NCBI GenBank assembly: GCA_937941095.1 | Contig: CALDYJ010000143.1 | Location: forward strand, 1-37,224 | Reading direction: 5' to 3' | DNA from: an uncultured Saprospiraceae bacterium | GTDB lineage: Bacteria > Bacteroidota > Bacteroidia > Chitinophagales > Saprospiraceae | DNA length: 37,224 nt | Part shown: piece after piece, positions 1-9,162 of the stretch | Numbering within the stretch: position 1 is the stretch's first letter | Layout of the letters: every line of letters starts with the position of its first letter | Notes under the pieces: model-generated | The model's database searches: none | Seen by the model: only the letters and a program-made list of their open reading frames with translations | What the model was told of the DNA's origin: nothing | Program-made: the position numbers and the translations under genes

Positions 1-355
1 TCAAGTATTGAATCATTATCCTTCCAACACCTAAATTCCAATATTTCTTTAGCACAGAAATGCCGAATACTCCGTGATGTTTCACCTTTCTTTTGTGGCT
101 AGCTTTGAAGTTCAACATCCCAGCTATTTCACCGTCTATGATTCCAAGGATAAACAAACAATTCGGCGCCTCATTGTGTTCTTGGACCATCTTCTCTTCT
201 TGTTCGATGGTGTAATCAAATTCTGAACCGTCAAAGGTTAGGTTTTCTGTTTCATCACCAACTGTCTTTCCGAACTGGATCATTGCATCTGCATCATCAA
301 TTGTCGCATTCCTTATAGTAAGGGTCAATCCATTTTTTAAATTTATTGTTTTCAT
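1..355 (-). CDS. GNAT-family N-acetyltransferase, 3' part cut off by the window edge
   Basis: The minus strand is open from an ATG at 353-355 to the window edge, giving 118 residues of an unfinished protein that starts MKTINLKNGLTLTIRNATID. This is the usual N-terminal strand of a GNAT acetyltransferase (an I/LTIRxATxxDA opening). A strand reading FILGIIDGEIAGMLNF follows, and then the acetyl-CoA binding motif A as GVFGISVLKKYWNLGVGRIMI, containing the Q/RxxGxG/A-like loop as NLGVGR. The family transfers an acetyl group from acetyl-CoA to a small molecule or protein amine; the substrate cannot be read here. The C-terminal third lies outside the window. The gene starts just beside a degenerate tandem repeat, and no clear promoter is visible upstream of it. 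The family call is solid, the specific function unknown. Confidence 0.85.
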   Translation of the reverse strand, partial: MKTINLKNGLTLTIRNATIDDADAMIQFGKTVGDETENLTFDGSEFDYTIEQEEKMVQEHNEAPNCLFILGIIDGEIAGMLNFKASHKRKVKHHGVFGISVLKKYWNLGVGRIMIQYL

Positions 356-402
356 CTTTTTGGATGTTGGGTTCTTGGATGTTGGCTTTGTTTCTTCGCT
401 TG

Positions 403-514
403 CTCGATTGTTCGATTGTTCGATTATTCGATTGTTCGATTATTCGATTATTCGAATGTTCGAATGTTCGACTGTTCGAATGTTCGATTATTCGATTATT
501 CGACTGTTCGATTA
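403..514. repeat. Degenerate 8-bp tandem array, about 14 units of TTCGATTA/G
   Basis: Fourteen consecutive 8-bp units fit the pattern TTCGAnTR (first unit CTCGATTG), with variants TTCGATTG, TTCGATTA, TTCGAATG and TTCGACTG. Each contains the palindromic core TCGA. Just before it, TTGGATGTTGG occurs twice at 15-bp spacing (360-370 and 375-385). The last unit supplies the TAA stop (512-514) of the metalloprotease gene on the minus strand. Because 8 is not a multiple of 3, the forward frames stay open and give spurious RLFDCSII-type ORFs; these are not considered coding. Confidence 0.9.
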
Positions 515-3500
515 TTCAACAGCCACAATGAACTTTTTAACAATTTGTTCTCCAGACTTCGAATAAAACTTTAAATAATAAATCCCACTTTCAAATGAGT
601 TCATATTTAGCAAGGTAGATGTTTTTTCCCTTACATCAAAAGTCATCAAAACTTGGCCATTCAAATTATAACAGTTGACAAAATCAAATTCATGCTTTGG
701 ATCTAAAGAAATGTTTAGTTCATCGCTGCATGGAATCGGATAAATTTTTAAAGATTCAGTAGCCAAATGATCATCGTAGGTGTTCCCTATTTTAGAAGAT
801 CTTTTTTCTAGTTCATCCTTTCTTATATTTTGTGCACAAGGGACTTCTAATAAATGTTTTCTTTCGGTCCACATTCCATCCAAGCCCCATTTTCCATCCC
901 AAAAATTGATGTAAGCATAATCATTTTCCCGGCTGTTAGCTGAAACAACATTATCGAACGAAAAGTTTCCTCCGGAAGTCCAGACAAAATTATTTTCTAA
1001 ATTTTCATCATTTAATCCAATGAAGAATATTTCATCAGGCATGTTACTGTAAAGGAAATCATTTTCTTCCTTTGACTCAATAGAAGCTAGGTGGCCTATC
1101 GTATTCGATTGATTATTTGCTTCGCTCCAAGTAGATTTTTGGGAAGAGTAGAAATAATAGCTGCCTTCAAATTCACCAATAAAATGATAACTTTCATAAG
1201 TTGATGAGCAAGGCTCACTTTCGATGTTTCCGACTTTTATTTGACTGAAGGATGTGCTGATGTTGTTTGATTCATTACTTTCTGTGACTTCTTCTCTCCC
1301 ATCGATAAACATGAGTAAATAATAATAGCCCTCATCCAACGCATTCGGCACGTAAAAACTTGATTTGATTTTTTGGATGCCTTGTCCCGCTACCAACAAG
1401 CTTGCGCTGGTAGATGATCCTTGGACATCCGAAGGGCTAAGGTTTTTGTCTTTCGACAAATACGCATGTACTCGAAAGCCTTGTGCATTTTCTGAACCTA
1501 TGTTTTTTATGTCAAACTGATAGTTCAAGTAACTTCCTTGATCGACTGCTGATTCTTCGACCAAGATGTTTTCTAAAATCAAGTCTGGTCCATTTGTTTC
1601 GGGAGCGTCGTTTTCAACTTTGACACTAAATTGGCAATAGCCAGTATTTCCGCAGGCGTCTGATAAGCGGTAAGTTATCTGACTTTCTCCAAGAGGAAAA
1701 AATGAGCCTCTTGAAAAGCCTTGAGTTTGCACGATTTGAATTTCTTTCGCTTGGCAAGTGGTATTGGCATTTGGCAAAGCCCAAGAAACAAATGCACCAT
1801 TGGTCGAGGTTGCTCTGACAATGTTGAAAGGGCAAGCTGTTACACTTAAAGTCGACTGATCATTTACAACATTACTCTCCTCATTTTCTCCGCTAATGTT
1901 TAGATCATCAATGTTCAAAATGGGAGATTGAGGATTTGAGTATTTATGAATAAATCTAAAACTGATCACCTCGCCATCATAATGGCCTAAATTTACGGTG
2001 AAGTTTTTGTAGCTACTTTTTTGGTAAGGAGATCCTTCAAGAAAGGTGATCAATTGATTACCTCTCCTTTCCCATAATTTGACGCAAGAATTATTACAAT
2101 CTGTGCATGCCTCAAGTGACAGACTTGTCTGGGAAATGTCCTTGCCCAAAGTATTCCCAAAAGAATAAGAAAAAGATAAGCGATTGGATTTTTTATTGGA
2201 GAGATCTATTTGAGGAGAAGTTAAAACTTGTTCTGCAGGATCTGCACGATGTGCGATGGTATTAATGCTGATCCAAGAATTACCAGCACTATGCAGGATG
2301 TCCCAGTTGGATTCATTGCTTATTTCTCTCCCAATCGTTGTATGGCTTGACCAATCACGAGGCAGCTCATCATAAAGTGTATATTGGTCAAAGTCTTCAT
2401 TAAAATCCCCTGCTAAGATTTCATCTTCATTATTGAAAAATAAATTTTGCCGCTTTTCATTATTGCTCAAAGTATTTTCAAAACTTCCATTTGGTGAAGA
2501 GACTCTAAAAAGCAAATCGTTATTGCCTACATTCAATTGAATAGGACTTAGGAGGTAATCGGAATATTCACCATAACGAAGATCTGTGTAAATCCTTTTT
2601 GCACCTAAAAAGCGTCCGTCTAAATAACAAGACACCGTAAAATACTTTAATCGCTCCCGTCCTTGATTTCTGATTCTAATGATGGGTTGATATTCATCCG
2701 CACAAATTCTAGGTTTTTCTCTTTTTACTTCTACTAAATTTAATTCATTTAATGGTGCTAATTGGCAACCATAAGAAGAAACCAAAGAAGACCTTGGAAA
2801 GACCATTAATGACTTATACATTCGTTCTCTCTGTCCTTCCGTAAAACGATCTCTACCGCTGCAATAAGACATAAAGTTTAATGAAGAATTCAAAGCATTT
2901 CTTGAACCACCACAAAGCACTTGGCCACATTGAGCCCTTACATGTGGTGGAGTATCACAGACTTTATCGCCTTGTAAGCTACAATTATCGTTATCAGGAC
3001 ATCCACTTCCATCTCCATTGAAAGTGTGCAATAAGTTAAAACCATGACCAACTTCATGAACTAATGTTGATCCTTTTACACCATTATAGGTAATCATAGT
3101 GCCATCATATTTTCCACCATTGGGATACTCAGCAAAACCGATCAACTGGCCTGAAGCTGATTTTATTTGATTCACTACCCAGACATTGTAATAATCTGTA
3201 CTAGGCCACCGACTTAAATCTTTGGCAAATTGAGGATTTACACCTACGTCTCCTGAATGCCTGATTCCATACTTTTCATAGCCAAATAATACCCTACCGT
3301 CTATCCTATTGATCCCATTGCTTGGTTGGTTTTGAGGATTGAAGTTTGCTAAACAGAATTCAAATCCGAAATCTTCATGGGCTGAGAAGGCTTCATTCAA
3401 CATAGCTACGGACTCATAAATTTGATCATCCGAGATGTTCGCCCCTCTTCCCTGGGCTTCACCATTATGAATAATGTGAAAGACTAAAGGAATCAATATT

Positions 3501-3688
3501 GGTGTTTGCGAACTTCTGCTTGATTTTTCTAAATCATAAGACTCGAAAGCATCATTAGCTTTTTTCAAATTTCTTACATAGGCCTCATCATTGGCTTTTA
3601 ATAAAACATGATGTTCATCTGTTCCACAATTTTGGGTGCTCCCCAAGATCGGAATTAACAATACTAGTACCGCAAGGATAAGTCTCAT
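512..3688 (-). CDS. Secreted M43-family (pappalysin-like) zinc metalloprotease with HYR, CARDB, C-type-lectin-like and T9SS sorting domains
   Basis: This 1058-residue protein has a signal peptide (about 1-20) and an M43 peptidase domain (about 60-310). The zinc motif is HEVGHGFNLLH, with H211, H215 and H221 as ligands and E212 as catalytic base; MSY at 273-275 is the Met-turn. The Cys-rich GDKVCDTP loop between them is typical of the family. Then come a jelly-roll-like region (about 425-600), a HYR domain (616-693, LSDACGNTGYC), a CARDB domain (701-820), a C-type-lectin-like domain (827-951, FIGLND and FWDGKWG) and a T9SS type A sorting tail (about 975-1058, beginning IYPIP). It should be exported by T9SS and act outside the cell or on the surface; the extra domains probably bind polymers or proteins. 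The lectin-like domain belongs to the same family as the three in the divergent gene at 4342. The TAA stop lies in the 8-bp array. Confidence 0.92.
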   Translation of the reverse strand: MRLILAVLVLLIPILGSTQNCGTDEHHVLLKANDEAYVRNLKKANDAFESYDLEKSSRSSQTPILIPLVFHIIHNGEAQGRGANISDDQIYESVAMLNEAFSAHEDFGFEFCLANFNPQNQPSNGINRIDGRVLFGYEKYGIRHSGDVGVNPQFAKDLSRWPSTDYYNVWVVNQIKSASGQLIGFAEYPNGGKYDGTMITYNGVKGSTLVHEVGHGFNLLHTFNGDGSGCPDNDNCSLQGDKVCDTPPHVRAQCGQVLCGGSRNALNSSLNFMSYCSGRDRFTEGQRERMYKSLMVFPRSSLVSSYGCQLAPLNELNLVEVKREKPRICADEYQPIIRIRNQGRERLKYFTVSCYLDGRFLGAKRIYTDLRYGEYSDYLLSPIQLNVGNNDLLFRVSSPNGSFENTLSNNEKRQNLFFNNEDEILAGDFNEDFDQYTLYDELPRDWSSHTTIGREISNESNWDILHSAGNSWISINTIAHRADPAEQVLTSPQIDLSNKKSNRLSFSYSFGNTLGKDISQTSLSLEACTDCNNSCVKLWERRGNQLITFLEGSPYQKSSYKNFTVNLGHYDGEVISFRFIHKYSNPQSPILNIDDLNISGENEESNVVNDQSTLSVTACPFNIVRATSTNGAFVSWALPNANTTCQAKEIQIVQTQGFSRGSFFPLGESQITYRLSDACGNTGYCQFSVKVENDAPETNGPDLILENILVEESAVDQGSYLNYQFDIKNIGSENAQGFRVHAYLSKDKNLSPSDVQGSSTSASLLVAGQGIQKIKSSFYVPNALDEGYYYLLMFIDGREEVTESNESNNISTSFSQIKVGNIESEPCSSTYESYHFIGEFEGSYYFYSSQKSTWSEANNQSNTIGHLASIESKEENDFLYSNMPDEIFFIGLNDENLENNFVWTSGGNFSFDNVVSANSRENDYAYINFWDGKWGLDGMWTERKHLLEVPCAQNIRKDELEKRSSKIGNTYDDHLATESLKIYPIPCSDELNISLDPKHEFDFVNCYNLNGQVLMTFDVREKTSTLLNMNSFESGIYYLKFYSKSGEQIVKKFIVAVE

Positions 3689-3836
3689 CTTATGCTAGAT
3701 TTTAAATTAAATGGATGCTAGTAATCAATAGATTTAAGTGTTTTCGGGGTCGAAAACCTTAATTAATGGTATGAATAGACGTGAATTGAATCCAAATTTG
3801 GTTTGAAGGCGTGTTTTTTGGATTTTTTGGAGTCCA

Positions 3837-3864
3837 CAAATGTAAATATTTAATCGTAGTCAAA
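3837..3864 (-). promoter_or_regulatory. Putative Bacteroidota-type promoter for the M43 protease gene
   Basis: On the minus strand TTTG (3864-3861) is followed after 16 bases by TACATTTG (3844-3837), an exact match to the -7 consensus TAnnTTTG. Transcription would start near 3830, inside the GGACTCCAAAAA motif, leaving a leader of about 140 bases with a short hairpin. The spacer is slightly shorter than the usual 17-23, and no start site has been mapped. Confidence 0.5.
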
Positions 3865-4110
3865 GAAATTTTACCAGAACTCTACAAGATTTTACAATTA
3901 AATTATCCTAATTAATTGTTTATCAGTTAATTAGAATATTTATAGTTGTACAAGTATATAAATATGTACTTAATTCTTAGCATATAAGCCTGTAATTTTA
4001 TGGTACAATTTGAATGAATAGCCCCAAATCAAGAAACCTAAAATGAAAAATAAAAATATAGATTGAGGCGAAGGTGTTTTGATTATTATTAAAACATCAT
4101 TTTAATTCAT

Positions 4111-4144
4111 TTCGAAAGTTGGCCAAAGGGTCAACTTCGAATGA
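4111..4144. repeat. Imperfect inverted repeat
   Basis: The arm TTCGAAAGTTGGCC (4111-4124) can pair with GGTCAACTTCGAA (from 4129), with one bulged A and one mismatch, around a short AAAG loop. No T-run follows on either strand, so it does not look like a standard terminator. It could be a regulatory hairpin or a repeat remnant. Confidence 0.4.
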
Positions 4145-4341
4145 GTTACCTGAAAGATTAGGAACGAATGAGCTGATAGATGTGTTAATCATGTATTCCT
4201 ACATTTTATCTTGGGTCTCAATAATAAAAATAATTTAATTCGATCTATATGTCCAAATTGGGCAATATATAAACAAATTATAATCCTATATTGAACAAGG
4301 CGGACTCCAAAAAGCACTAAACATTGGACAAACATAAATAG

Positions 4342-7300
4342 ATGAGACTGCTTAGGCTATTCTCTTTACTGCTTACCTCTACTCTTTTAGCTAGTACCTA
4401 CTCAGCTAAGGGGCAAGATTATGTTGTTTGTCCAGACAACATTCCCGGTTTCCAGCTCCTGTCAGAATACAATGGTCATGCTTATTATCTCTCAGATGAG
4501 AATGAGGAATGGTTGACAGCAAGAAAAATTGCCCATGATTTAGGCGGATACCTCACTACCATTAATGATGCTGCAGAAAACGAGCATATCCATGCTAACA
4601 TTTCGGAAATTGTCTTTATTGGTTACAATGACGCCAATGAAGACGGAGAGTTTACCTGGGCCAATGGGGATGAATCACAATATGTAAATTTTACAGAGAC
4701 ACCGGAAAGACAATTTGCCATGATGAATCCTTGGGACGGTAGTTGGTCTTTTGAACAAGAATTTACTCGAAAAAGATTTATTGTAGAATTCTCCTGTGGA
4801 GAACTGATTGAACCTTGCGATTGTGGTTCAACGGATATGCCTGTCTGCGGAACCGATTTTGTAGATTACCCAAATCCCTGCGAAGCAGAATGTGCTGGTT
4901 TGTATGAATATTTTATAGGTACCTGTGATGAAAACTTTGGTCCCGATCTGGAAATAGCTAAAGTCAGAGGCTTTGCTCAAACTGGAAAGCTCGGAGAAGA
5001 GATTGCATATTTTGTTGACATTGTCAATTCTGGAAATCGGAACGCCTGGGATAAGTATCAGATAAAGGTGTACTTATCAAAAGACGACATCTTTGGTAAT
5101 GGCAACGATACACAAGTTGGCGTATTATGTACAGGAAATACTCATATTGGAACGCTTGAGGATGTCTATGGAGAAATTGGAATTGGTGACTTTGTGCTAG
5201 AAGGTTCAAACTATCTCATCCTTGTTGTCGACGAAGATGATGTGATAAAAGAATTAGATGAAAACAATAATGTTTATGTCCATGATGAGCAAATATTAAT
5301 TGAAAAACCATTTGACCCTGAAATAAACTGCCCAACTGAATTATTTGGTTACAACTTCCTTGGTCAATATGGAAACAACAGATACTTCATATCAAACTTT
5401 GAATTGCAATGGGAACAAGCCAAAGCTGAAGCCAACTCATTCGGGGTAAATTTGGTGAGCATTAACACCCAGCTAGAAAACATATTCCTTAGCAATCACA
5501 TCAATGAAATTGCTTTTATCGGCCTACATGACATCGATGGTGATGGCGCCTATAATTGGGAGTCAGCTGATGAATATACTTATGAAAATTTTGCAAACCC
5601 TCCTTCTAATCCATATGTACATTTTAATGGATTCAATGGACTCTGGGGAGATGATGATGCTTTTACTCAAAGAAGATTCATCCTTGAATTTCCATGCGAA
5701 AGTGAATCCTTTTATGTGGACAATGATCCATGTGATGATGTTGAAGATGAACCTGATCCTAATAATGCCTGCGCCCCAGTTGAGATTAATTTTTTTAAAG
5801 AAGTCTCTTGTTTAGAGCATTTAGATGATGGGTCTTTTATCATCAAAGGCAAGCACAACAACAATTTTGTAGAAAATACTTACAGCATCAATGGCATCCT
5901 AAAGACATCTAAAATCAGTGATGTATTTTCTATTGTAGATTACAGTGTAAATTCGGAAAACATAATTGGCGCCGATAGATTTGGAAACGTGACTTCAAGC
6001 GTTAGAATTGATCAAAGAATCTTGAACACCTATAGCGGAGAGCAAAGTAATATAGCACTTGTCGAAAAAAGAGAACTTGGAGGTTATGCTTTGATTGCTT
6101 TTCATAATTTCCCAAATGTTGTGGTCGGTCCTGATGGCGTTGAAAGTAATCAGAATTTTTATCTCCACATCTTAGATGAAGATGGGATAGAAACAAACAG
6201 GACATTTGTAGGAAAAGTAACTTATGTAGACCCACCATCTAGTGGTGACACTTATTTGTTTTATAGAAAAATACTAAACCTCCCAAACGGAGGTACAAGA
6301 TTTTATTACAGCATCGTTTACGAAAACAGCATCAACAATACTGAGCGAAGTGAAACATTTTATATTGATATTGATGAAAATTTTGCTGCTTCAGAAATTC
6401 AAGACGATGATTTCGATTGCGAATTTGGGCCGCATGGTTACAAAATAGAAAGTTTAAATTGTGGGAGTATCTATAAATTTAACAACGTCTGCTGGGGCGG
6501 AAATGGATTAGTATCTTCTTATGAAATCAGAGATTACGAAAGTCTCCCTTATCAATTAATCGTAAGACAGGATTTTGATCGCTCTTTTAGCAATGGCATC
6601 GAATGGCATAACATTCAATTTTATCAGGAAGAAAGTACTTTTCATTTTGCAAATGAAGTAAATTATTTGGATGAAGATTTATTTCCAGGCAAGCATCAAG
6701 TTAGTTTAGTTGACAATGCTTCTGGAGCAAGGCAAGAATTTGGAGAAGCCTATTTAGTTGGAGATCCACAATCAATTTTTCAAACTGAAGATGGAGCTTA
6801 TAAAATTCTATCCACCAAAAACGGTGTGGTAGCTTTAGCGACCATCAATTGCAAAGATGATAATGAGTGCAACTGTGAAGAAATAGACGAACCCGTCTGC
6901 GGTTATAATGGCGAAACTTATGCGAACGCTTGTGAAGCTGAATGTGCCGAAGTTGGGTACTACGAAGGGGTCTGCGAAACATTACCGGATTTATCCATCA
7001 CTTATTTATGTTGTCTTCCAGAAAGGAGTAAAATTGGGGAGACGGAAACTTTTAGTTTTGACCTATCTAATGACGGTGATGTTGATTTAGATGCACACAT
7101 CTTAATCAATATGTACTTGTCCGAAGACCAAATACTAAACAATGAAGACGATATTGCCTTGGGACAAAAAGTATTGCAATATGTTCCAGCAGGTGAACTA
7201 AAGGGAATATCTGCAAATTTAAATTTTTCTTCCATTGAAAAAGGAACTTATTATTTACATCTAGCGATTGATCCTAATAATGTCATAGGAGAAAATAACG

Positions 7301-9162
7301 AACAAAACAATTTTTGGATTTCAGCTCAGACGATCATCATAGAAGAGGAAGAAATCATCATCCCGCCAACTGAATGTACGATTGAACTTGCCATTAGTGA
7401 TGAAACCGTCTGTGTCACTGCCTTAGAAGATCAACTACAAATGGTTCTCCTTAATGATGAAGGTTATTTCAAAAACACCTATGATGGAATGGGTAACTTG
7501 ATCAACTCAAACGCGGTGGATATCGATGAAGTTTATCCTAACCAAATTCTTTTACAAGGAAATAGATTAATTGAAATGACCCATTCTGGTGAAGTTGTAA
7601 ACTCCATTGGGATTGATCCTGAGCTTTCTAGTGCTTATGGCCAAGGCTATAATAAATATGGCGATGTTTGTAAGAATGAAGATGGTACTTATTGGTTATC
7701 TGGTGTACTTTCAAGACCTCCAGGCAATCCAGATCAAGGGTTTCCTCAAGACGGCATGGGTGAAGATGAAATATGGATTCATCTTTTAAACCAAAACGGA
7801 CAGCAATTAAGAAGATTAAAAATCAGAGAAATAACTTATTCTGCTACAGACTTCTACTACCTTTCAGAAGATCACTACCAAGTATTGAGTTTGATCCCAT
7901 TGTCAAATGGAGGTGTAGAATTATTAGACTTACAAGCTTATTGGGATGGTCCAAATTATAATTATTTAAGTACAGAAATAAGTCCAGCGCTAGAAATTGT
8001 CGATACAAAACCCATCTATTCCGGAGGAATATTCGCTGGCTATGAAGTTGAGGTATCGGAATGTCAAAACAAACTTTTTCACATTTCTATCTATGGTGTC
8101 GGCTTTCCAAACAATGCTTACCGTGAAGTTGATTATTCGGTATATCCTCCAAAAACAATTTTGGACTACCAAGACACTCAAGGCGTAGGCGCTTTTGAAA
8201 ATACGACTGCTCATCAGTCCAATTATTATTTCCATGATGGAAGTAGATTATCATTTGGAGACATCCTATATGATTTAGTAGCTTATTATCCACGTCAGGT
8301 AAGAGCATCTTATCATGATGAAAACGATAAGCTTATAAATTTTGTGGATTTTTATCTCAATGAACAACCACAAGCTATTTTGAAAAATGCCGATGAGACT
8401 TTCACCATCGTTTATTACAATGGCGAACATACCTATCTTGATAATTCATCTTGTTATAATGATGATTCCGAACAAGTTGATTGTTTAGAAGATTTACCGG
8501 GCTTCACCTTTTTGGGAGCATTTGAAAACAGTACTTATTTTATTTCCAACGAATTTGTTGTTTGGCAAAATGCACATTATGTGGCATCAAGTTTTCCAGG
8601 CACACATTTGGTGACCATTTCTTCTTTAGCAGAAAATGAATTCCTCAAGTCCAGCATTAAAGACGAGGCTTACATCGGATTAAATGACAATGACCTTGAT
8701 GGGATTTATGAGTGGATTAAAAATGAAGAAGAAGAACTAGACCTTTCAGGTGGCACTGCAGATGGTGCGTATGTTTACATGGATCCCATGTCAGGTGATT
8801 GGTTATTTGCGGAAAGCAGCGCAAAGAAAAAGTACCTTGTTGAAATGCCTTGTATTCCTGATAGTACTATAATCCCACTAGCCATCGAAAGTTTAGAAGA
8901 TGATCAAACTTTTGACATCGATGTTTATCCAAATCCAAGCTCTGGCAAATTCTACCTAGACCTTTCTAATCAGGCCAGCGAAGTTTTTGATTATAAATTA
9001 TATGACTTACAAGGTAGAATGATTAGCAACAAAAACGACTTAATCATCAAATCTGACAAGATCATTCCAATCGATTTATCTGGATGGCCAAAAGGTGTGT
9101 ATTGTTTGAAACTCATTGACAAAGAAGGTAGGACCGCTTCCACCCTATTGAGTCTATTTTAA
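4342..9162 (+). CDS. Large T9SS-secreted adhesin with three C-type-lectin-like, two Kazal and two CARDB domains
   Basis: This 1606-residue protein begins with a signal peptide (about 1-25). Domains in order are CTLD1 (27-152), Kazal-like 1 (155-199, PVCGTDFVDYPNPCEAEC), CARDB 1 (201-320), CTLD2 (329-452), an unassigned module X1 (about 475-835), Kazal-like 2 (843-880, PVCGYNGETYANACEAEC), CARDB 2 (880-1003), a related module X2 (about 1010-1370), CTLD3 (1379-1502) and a T9SS sorting tail (about 1520-1606, VYPNPSSGKF). The CTLDs share FIG-ND and WDG/MSGDW landmarks and lack an obvious EPN or QPD sugar-binding triplet, so calcium-dependent sugar binding is not assured. The likely role is adhesion or matrix binding at the cell surface, with Kazal domains possibly resisting serine proteases. 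It is divergent from the M43 protease, which carries the same CTLD type. The 3' end overlaps the convergent gene by 9 bases. Confidence 0.85.
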   Translation: MRLLRLFSLLLTSTLLASTYSAKGQDYVVCPDNIPGFQLLSEYNGHAYYLSDENEEWLTARKIAHDLGGYLTTINDAAENEHIHANISEIVFIGYNDANEDGEFTWANGDESQYVNFTETPERQFAMMNPWDGSWSFEQEFTRKRFIVEFSCGELIEPCDCGSTDMPVCGTDFVDYPNPCEAECAGLYEYFIGTCDENFGPDLEIAKVRGFAQTGKLGEEIAYFVDIVNSGNRNAWDKYQIKVYLSKDDIFGNGNDTQVGVLCTGNTHIGTLEDVYGEIGIGDFVLEGSNYLILVVDEDDVIKELDENNNVYVHDEQILIEKPFDPEINCPTELFGYNFLGQYGNNRYFISNFELQWEQAKAEANSFGVNLVSINTQLENIFLSNHINEIAFIGLHDIDGDGAYNWESADEYTYENFANPPSNPYVHFNGFNGLWGDDDAFTQRRFILEFPCESESFYVDNDPCDDVEDEPDPNNACAPVEINFFKEVSCLEHLDDGSFIIKGKHNNNFVENTYSINGILKTSKISDVFSIVDYSVNSENIIGADRFGNVTSSVRIDQRILNTYSGEQSNIALVEKRELGGYALIAFHNFPNVVVGPDGVESNQNFYLHILDEDGIETNRTFVGKVTYVDPPSSGDTYLFYRKILNLPNGGTRFYYSIVYENSINNTERSETFYIDIDENFAASEIQDDDFDCEFGPHGYKIESLNCGSIYKFNNVCWGGNGLVSSYEIRDYESLPYQLIVRQDFDRSFSNGIEWHNIQFYQEESTFHFANEVNYLDEDLFPGKHQVSLVDNASGARQEFGEAYLVGDPQSIFQTEDGAYKILSTKNGVVALATINCKDDNECNCEEIDEPVCGYNGETYANACEAECAEVGYYEGVCETLPDLSITYLCCLPERSKIGETETFSFDLSNDGDVDLDAHILINMYLSEDQILNNEDDIALGQKVLQYVPAGELKGISANLNFSSIEKGTYYLHLAIDPNNVIGENNEQNNFWISAQTIIIEEEEIIIPPTECTIELAISDETVCVTALEDQLQMVLLNDEGYFKNTYDGMGNLINSNAVDIDEVYPNQILLQGNRLIEMTHSGEVVNSIGIDPELSSAYGQGYNKYGDVCKNEDGTYWLSGVLSRPPGNPDQGFPQDGMGEDEIWIHLLNQNGQQLRRLKIREITYSATDFYYLSEDHYQVLSLIPLSNGGVELLDLQAYWDGPNYNYLSTEISPALEIVDTKPIYSGGIFAGYEVEVSECQNKLFHISIYGVGFPNNAYREVDYSVYPPKTILDYQDTQGVGAFENTTAHQSNYYFHDGSRLSFGDILYDLVAYYPRQVRASYHDENDKLINFVDFYLNEQPQAILKNADETFTIVYYNGEHTYLDNSSCYNDDSEQVDCLEDLPGFTFLGAFENSTYFISNEFVVWQNAHYVASSFPGTHLVTISSLAENEFLKSSIKDEAYIGLNDNDLDGIYEWIKNEEEELDLSGGTADGAYVYMDPMSGDWLFAESSAKKKYLVEMPCIPDSTIIPLAIESLEDDQTFDIDVYPNPSSGKFYLDLSNQASEVFDYKLYDLQGRMISNKNDLIIKSDKIIPIDLSGWPKGVYCLKLIDKEGRTASTLLSLF

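Larger units (their letters stand above)
3689..4341. other. AT-rich divergent intergenic region between two secreted-protein genes
   Basis: No credible gene is seen in these 653 bases. The region holds a promoter-like element for the metalloprotease, a small hairpin GTTTTCG-gggt-CGAAAAC (3740-3757) that would lie in that gene's leader, and an imperfect hairpin at 4111-4144. The 12-mer GGACTCCAAAAA occurs once in the transcription direction of each flanking gene (4302-4313 plus, 3835-3824 minus). Confidence 0.6.

Noticed and set aside
403..514. Possible CRISPR array
   Set aside because: The unit is 8 bp with no spacers, and no cas gene is in the window.
346..566. Two overlapping plus-strand ORFs with RLFDCSII-type sequence
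   Set aside because: They are translations of the 8-bp tandem array, open only because the unit lacks stops on the plus strand, and they overlap the end of a real gene.
4342..9162. Several 60-100-codon ORFs in other frames of the adhesin gene
   Set aside because: They have no domains, and the main frame shows continuous recognised domains from signal peptide to sorting tail.
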